Part shown: positions 26,414 to 31,482 of the stretch, piece after piece | Numbering within the stretch: position 1 is the stretch's first letter | Layout: each line of letters opens with the position of its first letter | Assembly: GCF_023716485.1 (NCBI RefSeq) | Contig: NZ_CP092418.1 | Span: forward strand, 2,711,001 to 2,775,000 | DNA length: 64,000 bases | Source: Microbulbifer variabilis | GTDB lineage: Bacteria; Pseudomonadota; Gammaproteobacteria; Pseudomonadales; Cellvibrionaceae | Direction: 5' to 3' | The notes under the pieces: generated by a model | Databases searched by the model: none | What the model was told of the DNA's origin: nothing | The model's input: the letters and a program-made list of their open reading frames with translations, nothing else | Translations under genes and position numbers: made by a program

Positions 26414-26869
26414 TTACTCCCCATCTTTTGTACCTATTTCCTTGGATAGTACAGGCTCTGCTACTCGAAAATACCAAAACGCAATTGAAGTAAACAATAA
26501 GATTACAGTTTGACCTTCAGAGGACCTAGAAGAAACACTATCCAGGCCGAACACTAACTCAATAAATAGTATTGGCGGAAGAAGTATAAACAAAGCAACT
26601 GCCATACTATGAGGCATCAATGCCGGCGACAGAAATGCTGGCTTTCGATAATTGGCACGGTGGCGATGTGCATGCCTGTGAAGCTCATAACTTAAACTCC
26701 AACTTTTAAAGATTAGTGTAATTAAATATGGTGTTACACAAAGCAACACAATAACCGATAATCTCAGTGATAAGGGACCACCTACAATTCGAAGTAGAAT
26801 TTGGAACAGCAGCAATAGGGAGAACAATAACTCCCAGAAATTTTTACCCTTTATCAATGAAATAATCAT
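26414..26869 (-). CDS. Integral membrane protein, 151 aa (cassette 11)
   Basis: Four hydrophobic segments (about 8-28, 34-54, 88-112 and 120-137). A cytoplasmic-looking loop between segments 2 and 3 contains the His-rich stretch YELHRHAHRHRANYRK, which could bind a metal or simply carry charge. The stop directly abuts the attC core. No family recognised. Confidence 0.65.
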   Translation of the reverse strand: MIISLIKGKNFWELLFSLLLLFQILLRIVGGPLSLRLSVIVLLCVTPYLITLIFKSWSLSYELHRHAHRHRANYRKPAFLSPALMPHSMAVALFILLPPILFIELVFGLDSVSSRSSEGQTVILLFTSIAFWYFRVAEPVLSKEIGTKDGE

Positions 26870-26876
26870 CGTTAAA

Positions 26877-26954
26877 CTCTAACGCTTGCAGCAAAGGCCG
26901 ACCGTCACGGAGGCCCAGCCCGCTTGCCGGCGATTTTGCCTGCACTGGTTATGT
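26877..26954 (-). repeat. attC (78 bp)
   Basis: Cores CTCTAAC and GTTATGT. The arms CGCTTGCAGCAAAGGC and GCCTGCACTG pair imperfectly; the second core overlaps the stop codon of the 109-aa ORF. Confidence 0.82.
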
Positions 26955-27278
26955 GTTTGCATTACCTGCCCATGACTGAGGGTCTACTAATTTGACCTCT
27001 ACACTAATCTCTTCAAACTCTGGAGAATAGTCTTCAATGTGGATAAAGTGAGTAGAAATTTTATTACCTGACTCATCTTGAAGGGTTAACTCTAAATCAT
27101 CTCTTTTCTGATAATATTCATCATATTGCTCATTGGCGAACAGTTTAAAAACATTTTTTACTTTTTGATAATCAGGTTCTTGCGTAAAGATTCCATGAAC
27201 CATGCCCATGCTTAAATCAGCATGTTCCAGTCTCGATCGACCTAAGCATAGGTCTTTTGAAAGTATGTAGTAATTCAT
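26949..27278 (-). CDS. Hypothetical soluble protein, 109 aa (cassette 10)
   Basis: Starts MNYYILSKDLCLGRSRLEHA at the ATG 27278, just inside the cassette; the longer frame is attC. The C-terminal half is acidic and beta-rich (FEEISVEVKLVDPQSW). No motif or known relative can be named. Confidence 0.65.
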   Translation of the reverse strand: MNYYILSKDLCLGRSRLEHADLSMGMVHGIFTQEPDYQKVKNVFKLFANEQYDEYYQKRDDLELTLQDESGNKISTHFIHIEDYSPEFEEISVEVKLVDPQSWAGNANT

Positions 27279-27284
27279 GTATTC

Positions 27285-27395
27285 ACATAACGTTGCCAAC
27301 AGGGGCAGCCGGAGCGTTTGCGTGCGAAGCGCGCCGCGTATGCTGTCCAGCCTAGCCCCACAGGGGCTGGGCGAGCCTGCTTGGCCTAGTTATGG
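27285..27395 (-). repeat. attC (111 bp)
   Basis: Cores ACATAAC and GTTATGG. It is a longer relative of the 90-bp sites at 25965 and 28126, sharing CGTTGCCAACAGGGGCAGCC and a GCCCCACAGGGGC inner hairpin, with an extra CGAAGCGCGCCGCG block. Confidence 0.85.
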
Positions 27396-27677
27396 GGCCC
27401 CATTGTATAATAAGTAACCCTGAATTATCCCATAAAATAACACGCCCACCACAACACTACTTGGGACATAGTAACGAGCGTTGTTTACCGGTAAAGCCGC
27501 CGTCAATAATGCTGAACAAACTGCTGAAACCATAGCAACACCAAACCAGTTTCCCTTTAACCCTGGTGAAACTGCCCAAAGTACATATGCCATGGGAATC
27601 AAGCTTGAAGCAAAAAGACAAACCATGAATTTCCAAAGATATATACTTAATTTTTGGTCTTTGTGAATTTGGCTCAA
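27390..27677 (-). CDS. Small membrane protein, 95 aa (cassette 9)
   Basis: Three hydrophobic segments (about 14-36, 43-62 and 71-92) follow a short polar start (MSQIHKDQKLSIYLWKF). There are few charged residues between the segments. The stop overlaps the attC core. Family not recognised. Confidence 0.65.
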   Translation of the reverse strand: MSQIHKDQKLSIYLWKFMVCLFASSLIPMAYVLWAVSPGLKGNWFGVAMVSAVCSALLTAALPVNNARYYVPSSVVVGVLFYGIIQGYLLYNGAP

Positions 27678-27686
27678 TTTCTAGCC

Positions 27687-27768
27687 CTATAACGCCTCAA
27701 TAACCCGCAGCGAAGCGGAGTGTAAGCTGTCGGACGCCGAAGGCGCGAAGTTCATTGATTTGTTATGT
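27687..27768 (-). repeat. attC (82 bp)
   Basis: Cores CTATAAC and GTTATGT. The arms CGCCTCAATAA and TTCATTGATTTG pair imperfectly. The inner GACGCCGAAGGCG forms a short hairpin. Confidence 0.8.
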
Positions 27769-28113
27769 TTCTTGCTTAGTTGCTGTATCATAAGCGCGAT
27801 TTATTGCCCAGCCAACCAAATGATCAATGCCAGGTGTTTGACTGATATATTTCCCAACCATTTCGATGAACTCATTTTCAGGCCACTTATGTTTTTCTAA
27901 ACGTTCGACTTGGATTTTTGCCACAACCCGATGCTGAATTTCATTTAACCATTTCATGTCAGCTACTTGGTCTTCAAGGCTTAACTTCTCATCTGACCAA
28001 ACTATGCGAACCGATACTGTAAGCGCATGAGCTAAGCACTCATAAAATGTTATCTTCGCAGATTTGTCTAGCTCACCGATTAGTTTTGCGTACTCACTGG
28101 CTTTAATACTCAC
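27763..28113 (-). CDS. Hypothetical soluble protein, 116 aa (cassette 8)
   Basis: A mainly helical protein (SIKASEYAKLIGELDKSAKI, later HKWPENEFIEMVGKYI). I set the start at the GTG 28113, although AGGGGAGG lies almost against it; the only upstream in-frame start would be in attC sequence. If that Shine-Dalgarno sequence is real, initiation may use the ATT two codons later. No family recognised. Confidence 0.6.
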   Translation of the reverse strand: MSIKASEYAKLIGELDKSAKITFYECLAHALTVSVRIVWSDEKLSLEDQVADMKWLNEIQHRVVAKIQVERLEKHKWPENEFIEMVGKYISQTPGIDHLVGWAINRAYDTATKQET

Positions 28114-28125
28114 CTCCCCTACAAA

Positions 28126-28215
28126 ACATAACGTTGCCAGCAAGGGCAGCCGAAGCGAAGCGTAGGCTGTCCAGCCCAGTCCCCGGCTGGGCGATCTTGC
28201 CTGGCCTGGTTATAG
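28126..28215 (-). repeat. attC (90 bp), copy 2 of a duplicated cassette
   Basis: Cores ACATAAC and GTTATAG. Identical to 25965-26054 from ATAAC onward; only the two bases outside the cleavage-side core differ. Confidence 0.88.
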
Positions 28216-28498
28216 CTGGCGCGTACTTAACGACCTACTTGCTCTTTGCCAGCCACCTGTGGCTGGCCACTGCCCGATAAATTTACTGGGAAAAGTACCA
28301 TACTTTCCCCACCAATTAACTATCTGACTGGCACTCTACAATGCGGCAGCTAACTTGCAGAATTTGTTGGCTTAAAACGAAGGCACTTGAACGAAACTGA
28401 GGTACCAGTTTGCAGGAGAACTCTTTGGTGAAGTTTGTTCAGGTAGAGATTGTTACTTACAGCAACTACAAACTATCTAAAAATTGACCGCCACAATA
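28128..28498. repeat. ORF-less 371-bp cassette, copy 2 (cassette 7)
   Basis: The second copy of the block at 25967-26337, 2,161 bp away with five other cassettes between. The copies share exact limits at the attC core on the left and diverge after CACAATA on the right, as expected if the unit was copied or moved by integrase. The 24-codon ORF recurs at 28227-28301. Confidence 0.85.
28227..28301 (-). CDS. Possible 24-aa small ORF in the duplicated cassette (copy 2)
   Basis: The same as the ORF at 26066-26140, with the same start context. Listed for completeness; evidence of translation is absent. Confidence 0.25.
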   Translation of the reverse strand: MVLFPVNLSGSGQPQVAGKEQVGR

Positions 28499-28566
28499 TG
28501 TGCACAGCGTTGGGCGTCCCGCGGAGGCCCGTAGGGCCGGAGCTTCACTGCCTGCGATTGTTATAT
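28497..28566 (-). repeat. attC-like site (about 70 bp) with degenerate outer core
   Basis: The inner core GTTATAT is sound, and GTCCCGCGGAGG through GGAGCTTCACTGCCTG matches the right half of the two 145-bp attC sites. The outer side lacks RYYYAAC (ATGTGCAC stands there), so this looks like a long-type attC that lost part of its outer arm. Confidence 0.6.
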
Positions 28567-28992
28567 TTACCCCACTCCGATGCTTGAAAGCACTGCGCTA
28601 ATTAGTAGGATTGCGAGCAGTACCATTACCGCCATTGCAATAAATTGAAATGCTATGGCACTTACACCAAGGATTGCAGCTCCTCCGGCAACTCGAGTTG
28701 GCTCCTTTTGTGTAAATGAAACTACTCCTAGAATTAGCGCTATACCTCCCAGAATAGCTGTCACTATATTAATAATGGAATCAGCATCGATTTTCTTTCT
28801 ATAAGTGGTTTCTACTACTTTCTTTCCGCTAAGTGCATCAATGGCCGCTTGCCTCAGTGAAGCCGCTTTCTCTGCTACTACTGTTTCCATTGTTGGTTGT
28901 GGTGAAAATGGGCCACCCCAAAAATGTACGAGAGCAAGCATGAGAGCCAAGCCACCGAAGACTACCCCCAAATTTCCAAATTTAATATTCAT
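28567..28992 (-). CDS. Membrane protein, 141 aa (cassette 6)
   Basis: Starts MNIKFGNLGVVFGGLALMLA at the ATG 28992 with AAGGACC upstream. TM1 covers about 7-25, a polar helical loop rich in Ala, Glu and Lys follows (about 30-75), then two long hydrophobic segments (about 76-96 and 104-138) with many Gly and Ala. The loop length suggests one extra-cytoplasmic domain. No family recognised. The stop abuts the attC core. Confidence 0.65.
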   Translation of the reverse strand: MNIKFGNLGVVFGGLALMLALVHFWGGPFSPQPTMETVVAEKAASLRQAAIDALSGKKVVETTYRKKIDADSIINIVTAILGGIALILGVVSFTQKEPTRVAGGAAILGVSAIAFQFIAMAVMVLLAILLISAVLSSIGVG

Positions 28993-29009
28993 GGCTTGGT
29001 CCTTGCGAA

Positions 29010-29106
29010 ATATAACGCCGGCCACAGCGGCCGCAGAGCCTGGCACGTAATTGCGAATGCAATTTAAGTGACAGGTTTTGCGGTCCGTTGCTGGCCCTTG
29101 TTCAAT
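29010..29106 (-). repeat. attC (97 bp)
   Basis: Cores ATATAAC and GTTCAAT (atypical C at position 4). The arms CGCCGGCCACAGCGG and CCGTTGCTGGCCCTTG pair. The end of the TIMP-like ORF reads into it. Confidence 0.78.
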
Positions 29107-29498
29107 TCTTTATCTCGTAACTGTTCCAGAATTAGTTTTCCTTTATCTGTCCAGTCATAAATCATTTGGCTACCTCCACACCTGGAGATAAGCCTATGTT
29201 CTCTGATGTAAAAAATATACTTTGCTCCAGTTCTTACTCCTAGAGCACAGTTATGAAGACCTTCATATACATGGCCAGTTTCAGAATCGTCACCTTTGAA
29301 CTGCTCAATAACTTGATACTTGATCCTAACCCGTTCTTTATCCCTTTCAGGGTCGTTTTCCAAAGAGGTTCCGACAATCTTCACATGAGCCACTTCTATA
29401 GAATCAGAGTACCACTTATCCATACCTCCTGGAACGCACTTACAAGCGAACGAGTAACTAGATACGAATAGCAGAAATATTGATATCAAATACTTCAC
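29064..29498 (-). CDS. Secreted TIMP/NTR-like protein, 144 aa (cassette 5)
   Basis: Uses the GTG at 29498 (AGGAAG six bases ahead). It begins with a signal peptide VKYLISIFLLFVSSYSFA, cleaved before CKC, so the mature protein starts with Cys-x-Cys. That start, the following beta-strand region (HVKIVGTSLENDP), a further Cys in HNCALGVRTGAKYIFYI and the Cys-Gly-Gly in LISRCGGSQMIYD match the pattern of bacterial netrin/TIMP-like secreted proteins. The role of bacterial members is largely unknown; protease inhibition is possible by analogy only. The last dozen residues are encoded by attC sequence. The longer frame to 29624 is attC. Confidence 0.62.
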   Translation of the reverse strand: MKYLISIFLLFVSSYSFACKCVPGGMDKWYSDSIEVAHVKIVGTSLENDPERDKERVRIKYQVIEQFKGDDSETGHVYEGLHNCALGVRTGAKYIFYIREHRLISRCGGSQMIYDWTDKGKLILEQLRDKELNKGQQRTAKPVT

Positions 29499-29513
29499 GA
29501 TCTTCCTTATAGA

Positions 29514-29658
29514 ATTGAACGCCGCCAGCAGGGGCAGCTTACCTTGTGCGCCATTTGCGCAAAAATGGGAGCGCAGCGACCTGTGCAAAAGGTGCACAAG
29601 ATAAGCTGTCCCGCGGAGGGCCACAGGCCCGGAGCTTCATTGCCTGGCATTGTTATGA
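29514..29658 (-). repeat. attC (145 bp), long nested-hairpin type
   Basis: Cores ATTGAAC and GTTATGA. Same architecture as 24559-24703: an outer stem, a TTACCTTGTGC/GCACAAGATAA stem, then a GGGCC-loop-GGCCC hairpin. Confidence 0.85.
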
Positions 29659-29670
29659 ATTTCCGCGATT

Positions 29671-29970
29671 TCAGTGGGCACCGTATTCTCCCAAGCCTGG
29701 AAAAGCCATCGTGATTACAAGGAGAGCAAACATTACTAAGGACTTTATTAAAAGCTCGACTCTTGATCTACGCCAAACTTCGGGTGAACCCTCCATGTTG
29801 CTCCACTCTCCCGGCATATCATCATCTAATGTAACCAAGTGACCGATCACAGCCCACACCGAAAGACCGCAAAGTGTATAGATGTATGCAACACCGGCGA
29901 AAATTGACAGCCCAATTACAACGACGAGAATAAATAAGCTTGATAGAAATATATTGAATTTCTCATTCAC
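29671..29970 (-). CDS. Small membrane protein, 99 aa (cassette 4)
   Basis: GTG start at 29970. Two closely spaced hydrophobic segments (about 8-32 and 34-46) are followed by an acidic stretch (LDDDMPGEWSNMEGSPEVWRR) and a third segment (about 73-92). Family not recognised. There is a 12-bp gap between the stop and the attC core. Confidence 0.62.
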   Translation of the reverse strand: MNEKFNIFLSSLFILVVVIGLSIFAGVAYIYTLCGLSVWAVIGHLVTLDDDMPGEWSNMEGSPEVWRRSRVELLIKSLVMFALLVITMAFPGLGEYGAH

Positions 29971-29992
29971 AATGAAACCTATTCATTCGGAC

Positions 29993-30049
29993 TCATAACG
30001 CCCAAAGCAGCGAGCGGCGCAGCCGTCCGACTGCCTTTGCTTGTTAAGT
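29993..30049 (-). repeat. attC (57 bp), short type
   Basis: Cores TCATAAC and GTTAAGT. The arms CGCCCAAAGCAGC and CTGCCTTTGCTTG pair nearly perfectly around GCGGCGCAGCCG. Confidence 0.88.
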
Positions 30050-30379
30050 TTTTGTGGCTTCATGTTTAATGTCAATTAAAGGCCTTATGTTTATATTGAT
30101 AGCCTGATTAGGATTTATATCTATACGCAAGCTATCTTTATGCACTTTTATATCCTGGACGTCCATCGCAGAATATTCGTAAACTTCTCTGTCGCCTAGC
30201 CATAGTATTATGCGAACATCTTTATGATACGGATGAATAGCAACCGTTAGTTTCAGATTTTCTTGAGTTGCGGTATAAACTGAATCATCAAACAACCATA
30301 AGTCATCTAGCCCCTGCCTTTCAGGCTCCCGCTCAAAGAGACCTAGCAGTTCGTACTCTTCTGCACTTATTTCTTTCAT
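30044..30379 (-). CDS. Hypothetical soluble protein, 111 aa (cassette 3)
   Basis: Starts MKEISAEEYELLGLFEREPE. An acidic N-terminal helix is followed by a beta-rich part (LKLTVAIHPYHKDVRIILWL, later SLRIDINPNQAININI). No motif is visible. The stop overlaps the attC core. It is the attI-closest cassette with a clear ORF. Confidence 0.68.
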   Translation of the reverse strand: MKEISAEEYELLGLFEREPERQGLDDLWLFDDSVYTATQENLKLTVAIHPYHKDVRIILWLGDREVYEYSAMDVQDIKVHKDSLRIDINPNQAININIRPLIDIKHEATKT

Positions 30380-30386
30380 GGTGAAT

Positions 30387-30492
30387 ACTTAACGAAAATA
30401 GATATGCGGAACCGTTAAGGAAGTTGGCGGTACCTTTGCGCAAGCAAAGGGAATGACAACTTTTAGGTTTCCGCATCATCGGGTTGTTATTT
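30387..30492 (-). repeat. attC (106 bp), copy A of the tandem cassette
   Basis: Core ACTTAAC (perfect RYYYAAC) and GTTATTT. The arms ATATGCGGAA and TTTCCGCATC pair, with AAGGAAGTTG/CAACTTTT and CCTTTGCGCAAGCAAAGG nested inside. Confidence 0.8.
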
Positions 30493-30581
30493 GTTGCTCG
30501 TGGCATTGTGTACAAATCCACTACAAATATCTTTCTTGCTACTGTCTACCACGATTCGGAGAGAGAAATTAGCAGCTCTAG

Positions 30582-30675
30582 GTTCGCGGCCTTGCTTCGA
30601 AGCGGCTGCGCCGTCCGCATCAACTTCGTTATGCGAGCGTCGCTGAAGCTTCGAAGCTTACACGAAGGTCGAACC
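30582..30675. other. Long imperfect inverted repeat in cassette copy A (possible structured RNA)
   Basis: The ends GGTTCG and CGAACC pair, followed inward by GCTTCGAAGC on both sides, enclosing about 45 bases. The same structure occurs in copy B at about 30971-31064. On the minus strand it lies just downstream of the LexA-box-like operator. Confidence 0.4.
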
Positions 30676-30676
30676 G

Positions 30677-30717
30677 TTGACTATGGGCTCCCCCGCCAAT
30701 ACTGTTTTTTTATACAG
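30677..30717 (+). promoter_or_regulatory. LexA-box-like operator with promoter elements (copy A)
   Basis: The 16-mer at 30702-30717 is CTGTTTTTTTATACAG, that is CTG-N10-CAG with the T/A-rich interior of SOS boxes. On the plus strand it overlaps a TACTGT -10 placed 17 bp after a TTGACT -35 (30677-30682). On the minus strand the same box contains TATAAA but no good -35. Confidence 0.6.
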
Positions 30718-30775
30718 CACCCCAATAATCATCTGCTATTCTTAACGGAACCCTCACAAAACTGGAGCGAGCGAC

Positions 30776-30881
30776 CAATAACGAAAATAGATATGCGGAA
30801 CCGTTAAGGAAGTTGGCGGTACCTTTGCGTAAGCAAAGGGAATGACAACTTTTAGGTTTCCGCATCATCGGGTTGTTATTT
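30776..30881 (-). repeat. attC (106 bp), copy B of the tandem cassette
   Basis: Cores CAATAAC and GTTATTT. Same as 30387-30492 except for one base in the innermost hairpin loop (GCGCAAGC to GCGTAAGC). Confidence 0.8.
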
Positions 30882-31170
30882 GTTGCTCGTGGCATTGTGT
30901 ACAAATCCACTACAAATATCTTTCTTGCTACTGTCTACCAAGATTCGGAGAGAGAAATTAGCAGCTCTAGGTTCGCGGCCTTGCTTCGAAGCGGCTGCGC
31001 CGTCCGCATCAACTTCGTTATGCGAGCGTCGCTGAAGCTTCGAAGCTTACACGAAGGTCGAACCGTTGACTATGGGCTCCCCCGCCAATACTGTTTTTTT
31101 ATACAGCACCTCAATAATCATCTGCTATTCTTAACGGAACCCTCACAAAACTGGAGCGAGCGACCAATAA
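30782..31170. repeat. 389-bp cassette, copy B of a tandem duplication (cassette 1, next to attI)
   Basis: The cassette nearest the integrase. It ends at CCAATAA and is followed by AATTTATA, so its junction with attI lacks the usual G of the GTT core (minus-strand view). It has the same content as copy A. Because it is first, any promoter it carries faces either the array or intI with nothing in between. Confidence 0.85.
31066..31106 (+). promoter_or_regulatory. LexA-box-like operator with promoter elements (copy B, facing intI)
   Basis: Same as copy A, shifted by 389 bp: TTGACT at 31066-31071, LexA-like box at 31091-31106. Transcription from it would cross attI and reach intI, about 380 bp downstream. 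Confidence 0.6.
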
Positions 31171-31179
31171 ATTTATATA

Positions 31180-31196
31180 GTGATCATCATGACCAC
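31180..31196. promoter_or_regulatory. GGTCA-type dyad 1
   Basis: GTGATCAT-C-ATGACCAC, seven of eight arm positions paired, followed by TATT. It lies 10 bp from the first-cassette junction. Confidence 0.4.
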
Positions 31197-31265
31197 TATT
31201 ATCCTGATTACTATTTCAGAAGCAATCCCACGACAGCCCCCTTTGAATCACTTTAAAATCATATA

Positions 31266-31293
31266 GTTATACAAAAATGATACGAAGGTGCAA
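31266..31293 (-). promoter_or_regulatory. Candidate cassette promoter Pc
   Basis: On the minus strand, TTGCAC (31293-31288) and TATAAC (31271-31266) are separated by 16 bp, a good sigma-70 match, pointing into the array. Dyad 2 lies 10 bp upstream of the -35. Confidence 0.5.
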
Positions 31294-31303
31294 TATGGAA
31301 AAA

Positions 31304-31318
31304 TGGTCACTACGACCA
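31304..31318. promoter_or_regulatory. GGTCA-type dyad 2
   Basis: TGGTC-ACTAC-GACCA, a perfect 5-bp dyad followed by CTATT. Its form also resembles GntR-family operators. Confidence 0.4.
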
Positions 31319-31398
31319 CTATTCTTAAATATACCACTTTACGTAACTCATTGTATTTAATGATTTTTTGAGCATATTTGCTAAACCTATCAAAATAA

Positions 31399-31413
31399 CG
31401 GTCACGATGACCG
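31399..31413. promoter_or_regulatory. GGTCA-type dyad 3
   Basis: CGGTCA-CGA-TGACCG, a perfect 6-bp dyad, 18 bp upstream of the intI -35. Confidence 0.45.
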
Positions 31414-31430
31414 AAATTTCAGCTCGCATC

Positions 31431-31466
31431 TGGTCATATTTTTTGCAAGACTGTATATATAACCAG
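31431..31466 (+). promoter_or_regulatory. intI promoter with LexA box
   Basis: The LexA box CTGTATATATAACCAG (31451-31466) is close to the SOS consensus and covers a TATATA -10 (31454-31459). A TGGTCA -35 (31431-31436) stands 17 bp upstream. SOS control of integron integrases is established in Vibrio and class 1 integrons. Confidence 0.85.
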
Positions 31467-31482
31467 AGTTGGGTGTGTTTAA

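Larger units (their letters stand above)
30393..30781. repeat. 389-bp cassette, copy A of a tandem duplication (cassette 2)
   Basis: The unit attC plus content is repeated head to tail at 30782-31170, with three base differences that I could see by eye (in the attC loop, in the middle and after the LexA box). No convincing ORF is present. Open frames on both strands exist but lack ribosome binding sites and run through the attC. The content holds a long imperfect hairpin (about 30582-30675) and a LexA-box-like operator. Confidence 0.88.
31171..31482. other. attI / intI leader region
   Basis: This 312-bp AT-rich region between the first cassette and intI should contain attI, the cassette promoter and the intI promoter. 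It has three dyads with GGTCA half-sites (31180-31196, 31304-31318, 31399-31413), a half-site at 31431-31436 and the decamer GACCACTATT twice. The exact attI core is uncertain. Confidence 0.75.

Noticed and set aside
30333..30910. Minus-strand frames of 62-66 codons in the same cassettes
   Set aside because: They begin inside one cassette and pass through the attC palindrome; composition is that of the palindrome, not of a protein.
22976..31170. CRISPR array as an explanation for the regularly spaced palindromes
   Set aside because: Repeats differ in length (54-145 bp) and sequence, spacing is 250-600 bp, ORFs fill the spaces and an IntI gene is adjacent.
30484..31256. Plus-strand open frames (107 and 127 codons) in the 389-bp cassettes
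   Set aside because: They start at TTG without a ribosome binding site, run through attC sequence and the second continues into attI. They read against the array. Kept only as a weak alternative to a non-coding role.
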